In this document: positions 35,480-50,400 of the stretch, one piece after another | Layout of the letters: every line of letters begins with the position of its first letter | Position numbering within the stretch: the stretch's first letter is position 1 | NCBI GenBank assembly: GCA_037833965.1 | Contig: AP031354.1 | Coordinates: forward strand, 29,490,001 to 29,554,000 | Direction: 5' to 3' | DNA: 64,000 nucleotides | Source: Marchantia polymorpha subsp. ruderalis | Lineage: Eukaryota > Streptophyta > Marchantiopsida > Marchantiales > Marchantiaceae | Translations under genes and position numbers: made by a program | The notes under the pieces: generated by a model | Told to the model about the DNA's origin: nothing | Database searches by the model: none | What the model saw: the letters and a program-made list of their open reading frames with translations, nothing else

Positions 35480-38400
35480 TCAAATCCAGGGAGTCCAGCC
35501 CTCGTACATGTTACAAAGGTTGTCCAGGCTAGTGGCTTGCCGAAGTAAGTGATCCACATGATCAGCGACAGGTAGTTGCCTGAATTGCCACAAAAAATGA
35601 GAGGGTTATCCACATCAAAATACTGACAATTACAACTGCCTATAGATTTGAACCCAATTAGGTGTAGAAACAAACGGTCAGCACTTATTTAAGCCTGCAA
35701 CTTCATCCAGGGTCAGGCTACTCATGCAGAGAGGTTGCTTGACGTTTCAATGATTTTATACTTCCCTGCATACAGCATGTCTTCCTGTGTTTCAAAATGC
35801 AGAATATGGACACGTATAGTGAAAATATGATCAGGTGCAGAACAGTACCTGCTGCCATTGATATCTCGACCTTCAAGTTTCAGTCGAACTCTTCTCAGAA
35901 CAGAGACGGCATACGCATTTTTTTCTGCAAAATCAAGCAACATCGATGAACATCCCACAAAGCAATTCAATCATGCGATGGACCATTCAACACAGTAGCG
36001 ATTATCCTGCACCTATGTGTAAGCCCCTGGGATAGAAGATTAAGGGTTAGGCCACCCTGTCGAAAGCAAACATATAAAGCTTGTCAAATCTGGACGTCAT
36101 GGCAGCTAACCTTTGATTGTCCATGGTTGGAAGTCAGATAAATTTGGGTAACTGCTACTCGCGAAGCCACCTTTTCCTCTTGAATTTTGATCTGGTCTGG
36201 AGGTCAGAGGTGTGCGAGCATGATGATCAAGATGACTCCCAGGCGACACAAACGCGTATGGAGTGTGTGCCGTCCCCGGAAACTTCGAAGACTTTGAAAA
36301 ATCAAATGTTCCTTTCCGAGGTTTTATTGACAGCTGCAAATCTCGAGTCTTCTCCTTCCTTCCTGAATTTGAGGAAACTGCAGGAACATTTCCATCAAGT
36401 CCATCCGCTGTAACTGCTGCACTACTTCCCACGTCCTCTACAGTTTCTTCAATAGAAGAAATGTCCACACCTCCCTGTCCGGGAGCACGAATAAACGGAG
36501 TGTGCGATACAGAGTATTTGATTCTATCACTTTCAGATGCTTCAGAAGCGCCCGAATCAGCTGACAGTCTTTGTGAGGCTTCGACCGAAAGATGGACAGA
36601 ACCTGTTTCAGGTGCATTGTACGACTCGATACTGAGTGCATTATCTGGAGGGGAAATCCAGCACTCCTCGTCATCTTGAAAGAAAAGATCCTCTGACTGA
36701 GAGACGATACATATGGGCCCTTCGTCAGTATCTGGGTCAACGAAACCGTGTGATTGACCTTCTGGAGATGCTAAACCCTCGACTACAAGCTCTGAGCCGG
36801 CTGCAACGACCTCCTGTGACCTTGCCTCTTGACTTTCACCAACTCCCTCCAAAGCCTGCAAGAGTAATGCACATTCCGAATATCAAAGAGGGCTAGAATA
36901 AGATAAATCTCAGAGTATGTATGAAAGAAAGTGTTTTTAACTCCTACTTGTTTCTTCTGGAAGTTGTGTCCTTGTTTCCTCTACAAACTCACTTCTGCCG
37001 AGGCATATCTATTCATTAAGCCGTGAAACACGGCGAAACTTTAAAGGAGAAATATTTTGCTCCTCAGAGAATAATAATAATATTATGCATGTTGGTCAAG
37101 CGAGACAAATATATCATAGATAGAAGGACAGGAGTGCTATTGAACATGCCTTGTGAAGTAATCCTGCATCTGAACTCGCAGTACGTGCGAGCTTAGTCAA
37201 TGATGAGTGTAATCTGTTCACATAAATTATCATCCCCGGAACTGTCCGGGTGACTACAGGGCCTGCCTCCTTGATCGTCTTTAAGAGAGATTGAAGTATC
37301 GCCTGACTGTGACTTTGACTTGCAATATCTCCATCTGCATCCAGGTCACGGACTGTTGTCCGTGCAAAGGCTGTTGCGGCTGAAGCGAGCATTGGCTCCA
37401 GAGGTAATAATAGCAAATTGATCTGCAAACCATGATATAATTCAGCAAAGTTTTGAAACATATTGAAATCTTTTGTATAAGCAAGGCATTGCTGCGAGTA
37501 GTGAAAGTTAATGAATACCCTTTGCTTCTGCAGTAGTTAGTCCCAATATAAAATAGAGTATATGTGTAAATCGGAGACATGTTTTCTAAAAGCCTGATGG
37601 CAGATGCAAGTTGATGTATACCCTTTCCTTCTGAAGTCGTTAGTCTTCATAAAAAATTAGAGTGTGTGTATAAATCGGAGACATGTTTTCTAAACGCCTG
37701 ATGAAATTGATATCATTGTCAACCTCAGTGTTAGTTTCTTTCGATATTCAATATTGATATAGAAATTGTGAAGAGTAAAGCTTAGAAATTTACTTTAGTG
37801 CTTCACTAAGGTATGGCAGCCATCAGGAGTTAGAACCTCATGTTCAATTTCAAGCCACGAACTCTGTGTATATTGCTAGAACACAAGTTAAAGTCTACAC
37901 CTTGACATTTCCTCAATTGCACCACTTTTGACTGCTGGTTTACTGAGCAGTGGCGGTGGATTTATCACTAGCTGCATCATGAGTTGGTCTCTTTCAACTG
38001 TCGGAGTGCATTCTAGAGTCTGATGAAGTGTTGTTACTAACACTTCATCAGACCTGTTCCAACCTGAGGGTAAGGGGGAGTGGTTGCAAGGTATAGCTAA
38101 TCCAAGAGAGTCAATACGAGCATCAGGAACTGCTGGTGATACATCTAGGCACTTCTGGTGAAGACATCCTAATCAACTGCTGCAACAGAGTTCAAAATAT
38201 AAAAAAAAACCATCAAACGAGACAACCTTCTACTAGTTTAGTAAGTATCGATATCGAATCCAGATGATGAGATAAATATGATTTAGAGATAGCTTGTAAG
38301 CGAAACTTTTGACTTATCATATAGGCTACTGAAATCTTGAATTCGTCTCTGTTCCTGTGATATAATGTTCAGCCTGGCCTACAAACGCTGGTATTGGAGT

Positions 38401-41400
38401 GCAACTAAGGATTTCAGTAACTAGCTTCAACGTCAACTTTTTCATGTTTTGTTCCTCTAAGTTTTAGCGTGGATGTGAAGTAGAATAAATGGAAAAGCGT
38501 ACGCAGTGAAGCGTTGAGTCAGAGAGAAGGGTTAGAACGGAGTGTAACTTATTATAACACGATACTTAGTGGAAAGAAATGTGGTTTGGACTATATTCCC
38601 TCCAATCAAAGCATCATTACTATGATGAAGGCACATCAGAATCATGTATATCCGTACCTTGTTCAAGTCAAACATAAGATGCTTATGCTCTGCAGAAGCT
38701 TCTTGTGCAAGGCTGTGTACGTCATGGGCACCCTCTGCACCATCGGTGATGGCAAGAACCTGAAGCAGAATAATCCAATAGTTTTAAAATATAGACATCT
38801 TACATACTATCCTGAAAAGGAACAAAAGCAGTCCAATCATACGGGCAATCACATAGTACACATATCTCACCTCTTCTATCATAGTGCCACTCTCCACTGT
38901 TAGGGCGGAATGACTCCTCATGACTCGACAGAAGGCAGATACAGCAGCTGATGCTTCTACTGTGATTCCCCGGAGCTCAAGTTTTGCGGCTTGTAATTCA
39001 CCTGCAAAATATAGTCCTTACATACGGTCAGAACTGATTGAACATGACATTTAATCACCAACAGTCAACATTAGCCACGTCGTAACTTGTCTGTAATCAT
39101 CAAGCGGACTACAGTACAACCAAGTTGATAAAGAGTCACAGTCACTCCTCATATGTGTGTAGAAGTGTGGAGTCAGTGCTCATACTTAACGCTGTTTCCA
39201 CTTCCAAAGATGCTGCTCGAAGCTCTTCCGTTGCCTTGCACAAATGTGCACTCGCAGTCTCCGCTTTCTTTTGTGCAGCTTGCCACTCAACCTCGGAACC
39301 TGCTTGACGTCACCAGGTCCCCAGTTAGAGGCCAGACCATCCTCTCTTTATCTCTGCATGGACAACTGCGTATTTTCTAATCTAATGGTCTTCAAAACAC
39401 ATCTTTCAACGACTGCAAAAAGCCTTTTAAGCAATGTTTGCTTTGGGAAAAATTCAAGCTATCGCAAAAACTAGTCAGATAGAGAACTCACGGGTAAAGG
39501 AAAGACAAGTAGACTCCAGCCTAGAGATCAGATTCTGGTAAGTCTGGTGCCAAGGACGGCCTTCACTGATGGCACCAGAGACTGACATATCCTTTTGATA
39601 AGAGGTATAAAAACCATCCCGTGAAGCTTCAAATTCTAAGACGGCGGCACAAAGTCGCACAATGCCAGCAGCTTGTTCTTGTCCAGACCATAGAAGTTGC
39701 CTTCTTCTACGAAGATGCTCGTGAAATTCTGACGGTATCCCTAAAGTTCGACTTGAGTTACTGCCCAGAGCAGTGTTAGTGCTGGGACCTGCACATGCCC
39801 AAGCCATGGCTCTATCAAGCTGCTCTTCAGCTGAAAGTCCAGCAACCTCACAACCTTGGAGGCTCTCCGTAGCTCTTGTAATTGCGGATATTGATGACTG
39901 CAAACTGTCAAGAACTTGTCGTCTACTCCACCAAGCCACACTTGTTCCAGTTTGGTCCCCAACTACAGAGCTCGGAAGTCCAAGCAGCCGATTCTGAGGG
40001 ACTGTGCGTCCCAAGGCAGTATCATGCAACCACTCCATCTGTGCAGCTTCCATGTGGGCTTCACGAAGAGCCTGCATAAAGTCTTCAACTCCAGCTTTTA
40101 ATAGCAGCACAGTGGAATTCTTTGCACGCACCGTCTCATGAGCATCACAATACTCATGAATAAGGCGCAAAGCTCTTTTAACCAGCTCTTCTTCTCTCTT
40201 GACTTGCTGAGCCTCATCTTCACCATCACTCACGAGAGGGTTAAGCAGCTGCTTTTGCTTCAAAAGACAGTTGAGTACGACCGGGCCTAGCCTTTCTCTC
40301 AAGTACTGATCGAGAAAATCATGTAACTGAGTCTCTAGCCTCTTCTTCTGCAAACTGAGAATCTGGTCCAAACCCAGATTCATATCTTCACTCGAGGCTG
40401 CATCTCGGATGCATGATGTCAGAAGTGTATCCATTATCCTGAGTTTCCAGACAAAGAACATCTTCTCACTATTAGCAGTGGAAGATCTCCAAAAGGATTT
40501 CAGCCCCGGGTAACCAGCTGCCAACAATTCGGTGGTATTGACAGAATCTTCATTAAGCTCTGTAATTATATCTGCGAAATCAGTCAATGCGTGGTCCAAG
40601 GGCTCTAACCCAGAGAACAATCTGGCGAACGCTGCCAAAAGAACTTTTCCACACATTAGGTGCAGGTCTCCTTCTGGATCAAGGGTAACAAGGGAGTCAA
40701 AGCGCTGCTCAGCAGCTACCAAGGCATTTTGTATGTTCATCTCGTTTCTTGCTATGGCAGATTTTTGGGAACTACGCTGAGCCCAAGCTTTATGAAGGTC
40801 TTCCAATTCACCACGACAAGCCTCTTCTTCACTGGCCAATTCCTCTGCCTCTTCCCATGACAGGTGTTCCCTAGATTTGGCTGCATTGTGCTCTAGTTCC
40901 GACTGTCGTTTGGAGATTTGCTCAACTTTCTCTGGATAGCTCTTCTCTAGATCCAGAAGGGAGGATCTTTGGGCTTCAATGACGGAGACTTGTTCCAGCG
41001 CTAAATCGACAGAAGACCGCAAACGAGAAAGGGAGGTGAATGCTTCTAGCACTGCGGGATCATGTGAAAGTGTAGCTTTGATCGTTTCCGGTAGAACGAG
41101 ACCAACCATTTGATTGCCCAGATCCTCAACACCAGTCATGCAGGCACGACAGTTTCCAGCCCATTCGACAACCTGAGAGAAAGTATTGGCCAAGGGACTT
41201 CCTAGCTGATGAAGTTCCGTGACCAGGTCTGAAATCAGTAACCACTTCTCAATCTGCACTTGCAACTGGGGTAGGCACCAATCCCAGGATTCCATAGACT
41301 TCTCATCAACATTTCTGTAGGCTCCGCGATCGGCAGTAAGTTTCCCCACACTCTCATAGATTTCGTTGAACAAAGTAGCTACCGACATTTGAAGTACAAA

Positions 41401-44400
41401 CTTGACCTTGGCGCGTTTTTCACCAGTTTCCACAGAGGAATCTTTCGAGTCTTCGTGTTTGCTGTGATTCACAGCAGTGCCGACAAATTCCTCATCCTTC
41501 TTTGACTTACCTTTCAATAACAAGTGCCTTGAGAAAATTGTAAGAAGACGATCTTTGGATTTCCGCTCAGCTTCCACATCAATCGATGCCTCCAATTCAG
41601 CACACTCAGCTTTAAGCTTACCAACTTCCTTCCACAGATGATCAACGTGCATCTGTACGGACTCATACTTTTGCCTGATGACTTCGTCATGGTCCCCTCT
41701 TCCTCTTGCTACAAGATCCAAAGCCTGTCTCTTAGCAGCGGCCAATACATCTGGTGAAAGTTTAGTGACTAAAACTTGCAAGATTTTAGCCCAAGTGTTC
41801 CCGTCACTACTGACTATATAATTGGCAGGCAAAAGCGTCTGCAACGCCGTGGAGTATGACTGCAAGGCCCTTGATGCCTGTAAGAGCGCTTCATGGCGGG
41901 TAGCCATGAGTTGTGCAACTTCCCTATCAACCTCCCTGCAGTGAATCTGAGCAGGTTCCGGCACAATGGTCAATGGTACTCCAGCTGATAATACTGCAGA
42001 TATTAAAGAGAGAGCTTCAACTGGACTGGGAAGCTGCCCAATAGCTTGAATTTCCGATGCATTGCCATTTCGAAGGGCATTTAAAACTCGACTGTGTTGT
42101 TCCACCCACTGCGTCATTTCCACAGCAGCCTCGGTCAGCAAACTTTTCACCTGTGCAAAGTCTCGAGCTTGTACCTCATGTCCAAGTCTAGCCTTCTCCA
42201 AACTTAGAGATGCTTCTTGCATGAGTGCTCTTCCAGCTCCCTCGGTCTTTGCTGCTGTAACACGATTTTGCTCCAGATGCCCCGAAGCAGTCATTGCCTG
42301 CTCATATCGATCTTGAGCTTCCGTCCAGCTCTAAACAAAAGGAGGAAACATCAATAAAGTAATAAGTAACTGTCAACACATGCAAACAATTCATATTCAT
42401 AGCAGATTGCAAGGAGCAGCTAAAGCAAGCAGCGAAATTTATGGAAGTTACGCATGGGTAAGCTCATAATTTCGGAATATCAAAGACATTCCAGAGTTCG
42501 CCTGTCTTTTATGAACTTCCATTAAGAGAATAGATGAGGCTAGGATCTATACGGAGCGAATTGAAAGAGCACAGGAGATACTGATAAATTCCAGAAGATA
42601 GAGCTGTGAACTGAACTTTCATATTCATTTCTGACCACATAATAAACAAAGATTGAGACTCGCAGTACCTGGAGGGCTTGGGCCACGGCTGGTAAGGTTG
42701 AGAGCAGCTGATCATGATGCTCCTGCAACCAGAAGTTCGGTAGAGGATAGTTATGCACACTTTGTCTGAGTCGAAGTAATCTAAACCTCAAAAGAACTCT
42801 GCTATTGGGTATACAAAGTCTGCCCAAGATTAACATCCAGTTTCCTTTTAGCCTGTTCATGCCACCGTGTGTTGTTCGATGGGAAAAAAACACAATATAT
42901 CAGTACATACTGCTGCGCGAACACTGCAATCCCTTACATAAATAATCATCTCTTAAAAGTAGCAACGAAGGAAGACTCAACAGTTCTTCTAAGCTGATTA
43001 ACCTCAAGACGGCTTTCAAACCTGTAGAGGCACACGAATTTCCTGCACGCGCGATGCAAATAGGCTTAAGCTGACAGCGAGCTCCATTCCCTTGCGCTCC
43101 TCTCCACCGATGGTAGCTTCGTCGTGACCATCTCCTCGCATCCATTCAACTAATGGATCCCAAACGAATACCTCCAAAAGCATCAAGATCAGGTCCTTAT
43201 TATTTTGAAGCGCCTTTAGAACTGCTTCGCAATTTGCACGAAACACGCCTTCAACTCCAGTCAATCCAAGCGCAGCCTGGATTGTTTGTGTAAGGCGGAA
43301 TGGAACAATTTCTGGAATTTTAAGTCGAAGCCCTTTGTCGAAACAGACGTTGTAGTCAATATGCACCACATCCCCGGTGCAGAAATCCACGAGAATATTG
43401 TCCAGATGCCGGTCTCCAAGTCCTAAGATGTATCCTACCATACTCATTACGGCCACACTTCCAGAAAACCTGTGGTAGTGCGCTTGTTAGCAAACTACTG
43501 GATGGAGAAGAACATGTTTGTAATTAACAAATTAATGATCTTTAACATGGCTGAATATGCAATGATACATACATGCTCCTACCACGTACAGGGACTTCAA
43601 CCTGAGGGATATGAAAACTTGAACTGTGAGGTACAAAACCTCAATACATGAGGTAACGACGGAATCTAGGGTTTTAAATCATGAAAGTAAGAATGTAAAC
43701 GCAAATGGAGGAAATTAGTGGCCACAGTTGAGTGATACTGTACAACTTACTTTTCCTGCTTCGAGCTGAACGAACGAAGTCCAGCACTTGCACACCAAAG
43801 CTCCCGATGAAGCAACTGCCGAGGCGTTTCCTTCATGAGTTCCAACAAAACCTTCCGTTTCACCTCCTGAGGCCAGTCTCTCCTCGAGATCACCTTTCTC
43901 AAGCCCTTTTCTTTGAGTGCCGGAATAATTTTGCCATAAAATAGGTCACTGGGCCGTGGAACTGCAGGCGGGTTCGGAGTATTAAGGGCTCCACTCGAGG
44001 CAAGCTGTGCGGCTTGGACTCGAAGTTGCCAAGACTTGAATACACCGTACATACTCGTGAGGTTATTAACCCACTGTATTAATCCTGCCCTTCCGCTTAT
44101 GGGTGTAACTGAGTAGTACCTTACACTAAGACCTCGTCTGCGAGTAGGACTGTGAGCTTGAAGCATGCCGTTAACTGCGTGCAAGAGCTGCATGATACGG
44201 GCGTCAAGTCGCAGATCTTCACGCCCCTTTAAAAGATACGTGTAGCGCTCACCATCAGAACCCAACATTGAAAGCTTCTTGGGCTTGGTCTTGGTTGCAA
44301 GTATTGCAACCTGCTCGTCGAAGGCAGTTATGGTGACCATCCCAGAGTGGCTAACAGCTGGATTAGTACTTCCAAGTCCACCTGGAAGATTATCTGAGGG

Positions 44401-47400
44401 CCCAGATTCAAATCCTGATGTCCGAACCTCTAAACCAGGCATTGGAGCATCTGATGACCTTAGAGCAGCAAGCCTGGGAGAGATGTCACTGAGAAGCGTA
44501 GAAGACTTTTTTTGATGATTCCCAAAAGATGCCGCTATAGTGTCCAGCACGCGCCAAGCATCGCCAAGCGATGCTGAGCCTGCAGGAGGAGATTTGAAGC
44601 TAAGAATGGCAGTCTTCAGTTGAGCTCCAAACTGTTCTTGAAACCACACTTCATGCGGTGTTTCTGGAGGTCTTGACGTTGACGCAAGTCGACGTTCCAA
44701 GGCAACAGCTACAGGTGCCATCATCGCTGAGTACTTAGCTGCGTTAATGCGCGCTTTCTCTGCATGTGAAAGTGTTGGATTTTCAGCTACTCTAGCAGCT
44801 TCCTCCTTTAGCGTGGCAATCCTTCGCATAACGTCTGCAGGGTAGGACAACCAAGGGGGTTGAAAGCTGTCAGAATAACGTCCTATGAAATCGAAATTTT
44901 CTCCCAAAAACATTTGACAGTAAGCTAGGCCCAGCATCACCTTTCTGCAGTTCAACAAACCAATGCAATCGACGACAAATGGCAGTGAGCGTAATCAACA
45001 GCTCTCTCTAGAAAACCTTGAAAATGGAAAGATTTTCACGAAATCTTTTTCACCTGCGTGAAGGTCCTGTAAAGTACTAAGCCACTGTTCATCCCAAAGA
45101 ACTGTGATTGCACCGAGCTCTCCAATCATGACTTGGACATCCTTCACAAGTTTGGGATGTAGGTTCACCTGCCAACGACAATTTACAAGTCATAATGCAT
45201 TCTGCTTTCGCTTGACAAATACATAAGCAAAAAATCAACCAGATAAAAACGTGGAACCAACTGAGACTGACTACATCTCGAAACTGACAAGGTAACAAGT
45301 GGTTTCTTACCAAACAGCTGAGAAGACGGTGTAGCTCTTCAGATGGCTGGCCTTCACAAGCATTCAGATCCACCAAAGTAGGATAGACGATAGCCCAAGG
45401 TGAAACATTGGCCAGAGACATCAGTAAGGCTTCCAACTGTTTTCTGACCTTCGTCTCCGGATGGCTACTCAGCCGCGCGAAGAGCTGCGCAGTCAGAGCC
45501 TGGCCATTCAAATATTCAAAAATTTTGTTAAAACACCAGAAAAGGAACCAACGTAACGCTTCCAATATAAATATTAATGTCCGCATAAAACTCGTCAAAA
45601 CAACTAAACCTAAATTGGAAATCAAATGGCCAAAACGGAACAGACTATAACCTGCCAGGGCGATGGAGGTACTGAAGCAAGCCCTTGGACTAGAGTTTCC
45701 TCAAGCTCAACACCATAATTGAGGAGGATCCGCAACACGAACAAAGAAGCGCTTAAGACCCCGTCAGCCCTCTTTAACTTGAGTCTATCAGACCAGCCTT
45801 TCTTACTACACAGACCGCTTGGTTTCTCCTTGTTAGACATAGAAAGATACTGGAGAAAGCCTCGAGCAGCATGTTCGAATAAGGAAACCCTTTTTCGTCT
45901 CAAGTCCCACCAGAGCTGCATCAACTGGTGAACGAGGGCACCAACTTCATAAGGGTTGGACATGAAGGGGAGCATTTGGAGCTCTTGTAGCAACTGCATA
46001 CTTAATTGTTTCGCAGGAGATTCGCCATCGGAATCTTCAACCCCAACCGCTCCAGCAGCATTCTGCATGATAGAGAGGAGGCGCTGCGCAAGAGAATCAA
46101 GCCCAAGGATCTTGTCTCTGGCTAGCTTGCTTTCATGGTCTGCCCTACTCTCTGCGTCGACGTCTTCTTCGCCAGTTTTGGCAAGGGCAGCGGTAATAAC
46201 TTTCGCTATCACAGAGACAGTCAGGCTGTCCCCATTCGTATCGAGCTCTGACTCGAGTAGTTGATCGAACACCAGGGGCGTCGAGAGCACACACGATCCA
46301 GTGAGGAAACTTTTCGCATGATCGTAGCACCATGAAGCGTACAAGAACCAGGCCTTCGCCATGTCCGGGCAGAGCACAGTTGCAGCCTTGGTACCTGCAC
46401 CTACTATCTCCTGGAGGATTGAGGTGAAGTTCCCATTTGGTGATCCTTCAGTGACCCGGAAATCCACATTGTCATCGTTCTCAAGTCTGTGACCGACCAC
46501 ATTCTCCAGATTCAATTTAGGGACCAGACTAGTTGCAGAGATCTGAGGAGGCTTGTGCTGCAACCAGGAAGATAGCTTTAAGCAGGCCTTGGCCATGATA
46601 GAGTTTCCAGCTTCGGGGGTATGTGCAAAAGGGTTGATGAACATAGAGCCTCGAACGAAGTCCCACAATTCCACCATAGCCTCCTCCTGTTTCTCTTCAG
46701 CGTAATGCAGAAGGATTCGCTCGTACTTGAAACCTATTAGAAGATTCCTGCTAAGTGATCCTGCACCGGTAAAAGCCTGCTCGCTAGGAGTTTGACGTAA
46801 TAAACGTCTGGCTAATCTCATATTAAATTGCTTGCGGGCCAGCCTCACAAGCTGCTGATGAAGTTGTAACGTTATTGGAGACTCTGGGAGTGTTGTATGA
46901 TATACGCGAAAGAGCTTAAGCCACTGGTGACAGTCCTGTTCAAGCACATCAAGTGGAGACTCAATTACTTGCGGCAGGGCACTCATAGACGCCGTATCAG
47001 ACAACTTCAACACACTAAAATCGTCATGTACGCTGCGCAGTATTCCTGTTGCTTCGTAGGCCCTGATGCACTCCAGTTGCATGACAAAAGGAGCTGCGTC
47101 AGATAATCCATCAAGTGCTGCCACCAGAAGACCACCCTCTAACATTGCTTTAGCCGTTGCTAAATCCCGCTCTGCGTCGTCCCTGTTGCTTCGGCGGAGC
47201 ATAGCCTGAAGAAGCATTTGCTCACTTCTTTGAAGTGCTTGACGAGGATCAGCAGTGAGTTCGCTGCTACTCTGCGGGGTCAAATCCAAGTATCCCCAAG
47301 CTCCTTGTACATCACCCGCATCAAATCGCGCCAAGGCATGGATGGCGTTCATATCGTTGCCTGCTGTAGTCAAAGCACCGGAATAAGCCTTTCCAGCATG

Positions 47401-50400
47401 TTTTGCTCGGAGCAACTGAAGTTCCTGTAACCAGCTGTCTAGAGCTTCCCAGTCACCAAGTGCCCCATAACTCTCTATGGTCCGAGCAATTGTGAACTGA
47501 ACTCCATCAGCTCCCATAATCCCCAGTGCTTCATCAGATTGCAGTAAATGCGTGTAGTGAGCTGCAGCTCGTTCATACTGACCCTGTGCTTGGTATCCTA
47601 GTCCAGTCATCCAACCTAGAGGACCCACATCTTTCTGCAACAATGAGCTATCCTCTGTCAACAAGGCGCCGAAGGATGACGATGTCCACATTTGGAGACC
47701 AAGAAGGGCATCTACTTCATGAGCTCTACAGAGAGCGAGTGATGCATGTCGTAGGACTCGATAAACATCCTGCTGCACCTTGACTTTCAAAGATAACTGA
47801 TTATCCGATGACTGAGGACGCGCTGAATCTCTCAAAGCTGTTGCAGTTATGACCGTCAAATCCTGCAGTTTGAGGGATGCATGATAGAACGTTCCAGAGT
47901 AGCATTGGATGGCCACACTTAGATTCATTAAAGCGTCACGTATACGGACAAACCACTCCTCACAGACCTTTTTGTTCGTTCGGAAAAAAGGAGCACTTGC
48001 CGTCGGTGCAGGAGTCAAGATAACCGAACCTTCATAAGCATTATATATATTCTTCTCAAGAGCTTCCACAAACTCCAAAAGTAAACGCATCGGAAGTAGC
48101 TGTACTCCCATGGAGCTTACAGAATTAGCGATATCCCTCTGCCCACCATCACTTTGAAATAAATGAGCAGCACTCACGAGCATACGCTCGAGATCGGCAA
48201 AGGTCTGTGTAGGTCCACCAAGATGTGTTCGCAACCTAACAGTGATAAAATGCCTCGCCCCAATTTGGATTGCCCACCAGCCAGCAGCTAAGTTGTTACT
48301 ACCGCATGCCCTTTCAAGCAGTTCTGAGTCATAACCCAACTCATCAGGTCCCGATTCTGCTTTATAATCGCCAGAACAGGAATCGACCTTTGTTGAGCGC
48401 TCTTCTTCCTCAACGGCCGATGATCCCGACCTGGCACTGCTCGGGCAATTGTGAACGAGCCTTTGTAGCCAAGTTGGGGGAAGGTTTTGCCATCTCTGAG
48501 AAATATAGTTCAATATAGTTACAAGCTGTTGCGGACGCAAGTGCTGCGCTGAGGTTTTTCCAGTGTACATCTGCTTCCAGCAAGCTTGGCTAGGAATACT
48601 AAGGTCGCTGCCACTGCAGAACCAGCCACGCATCCACAACGCGGCGGGCCCAACCGCTGCCAGTACATTCCGAAAAGCAGCTTGCAAAGTAGGCTCAGAA
48701 TCGCCGAGTTGCTCTAATGCAACTACAGCTATCGCCTGGAGCTGTGCGGGAGCAACCATCTCGGCCTGTAGAAGAAGCTCAAACACGTTTGCCACTCGTC
48801 CCCTCACCTTCGGCTCACTGTGGGATGCGGCAGTTAGCAATGAGCACAAAAGACTGCAACTCAAGCCGGCTACTTCTCCTGTCTTCGTATGATTTGCGTT
48901 CAGGCCATGATTACCTTTCACCTTAAGAGACGAAATCAAGTCCTTCTGGGAACTTACAGCTTCACACAAGTGACAAATCCAATCCAGTACTTCCAGTTTC
49001 AACGGCAAGCTTGCGTTTGTGTGCAGAGACGGCACTATGACAGCACAACATTCATTCAAAAGGTCGATCCCATCTACTTCAAAATCTTTGCTTTTAATGT
49101 ACGCTCCAGAAAGTCTCATAAATAGGATATGCGAGCATATCCTATGAAGGGCTTGTACAACTACGAGCTGCAAATTAGGATACCATTGCAAGGGGTCTTG
49201 AGATGGATTCAGCCTATCTAGAATAAAGCTCTTGAGATTCATAAGCTTTGCCAGCTGCACATCAGCATGATCTCCCGCGTGGCCTGCCGAGAGATTCTTC
49301 TCACCAAGAGACTTCAACGTGATCCCCTTCTTCAGACAAGCGCTACCAGTCAAGGCTGTCAGGTCAAATTTAAATAGCGCGACGGCCTCGGAATCAGATA
49401 TTCTCCCAATAGCACACATTGAGAGAACTTCAGCAGCTTTCCCGGGTGATTGAGCTAGGAAAAGCCTGAGAAAATCCAATTCCTGTTTCAAACATTTGCT
49501 TGCTTCGAGGCTAACCGCCATGGAACCGTGTTGTAAGAGAAGTAAATATGTTGTCGCTATAAGAGCCGTGACCGGACGACTAGAATGAAGACGCAGTCCC
49601 GAAAACGGCGAATCCCACTCAAGCAACTTGGAGACGGCAGAAGCTTGCAATCCGGGTCCTTGAGCACAAATGAGTTGCACGTTCACTTGTAGGAGAGAAA
49701 GCACCTGTTGAGACTGCAATGCTGAGCCCGCTGGTGCACTGAGCAGACCAACAACACTACCGCGCTGAGCTGACTTTATCTCTGGAGTCAGAATCTGGAA
49801 CAGCACCTGCAGGGCCGAGGAGTAATAGTTTGCGAATTTCTCCTTGAGAAAGTCGGCGAACAAAGTCATGCACTGACACGCAATGGCAGTCCAACTAAAA
49901 TCTGCGAATTTTCTGCCCGCTGTAACCAAGCAGCTTATGAGCCGCGGTAGCATCTCCAGAGCCGGTTCATATATAAGATCTGCTTTATCAGCCTCCAAGA
50001 CCCCGGACGTGGTTGCTTGTAAAACAGTCACGAAGCAGGAAGCCAGAGCCAACAATCTCCTCGACTGCTGGGGAGTGGTTGGAGTAGCATCCTGGGCTAA
50101 AACCTCCATATCCCCGAGAAATTTCGAGAGCAAATTCATGGAGAAAGACAGACTCCCCACCCAAAGTTTCTGGAATTGGACGAAGCTATCGGTGATAATT
50201 CGGCAATCCACTTCACTGACTTCTGACTCCAGAGCCCAGCCGAGCAACAAGTCCACCATGTCGGCAAAATGGGGCTGGACACACCAGCTGAATTTGAACC
50301 CTAGGACCACCAACACCCCGAGAAGTGGACGCAGGAGAGTCATGGAAGTGCCCTCATCCTCCAACAGCGATTGGCAAGCTTTGAGAATTGGAGGAGCAAA

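Noticed and set aside
42062-42316. Plus-strand frames opposite SMG1 exons
   Set aside because: Antisense shadows of a long conserved exon.
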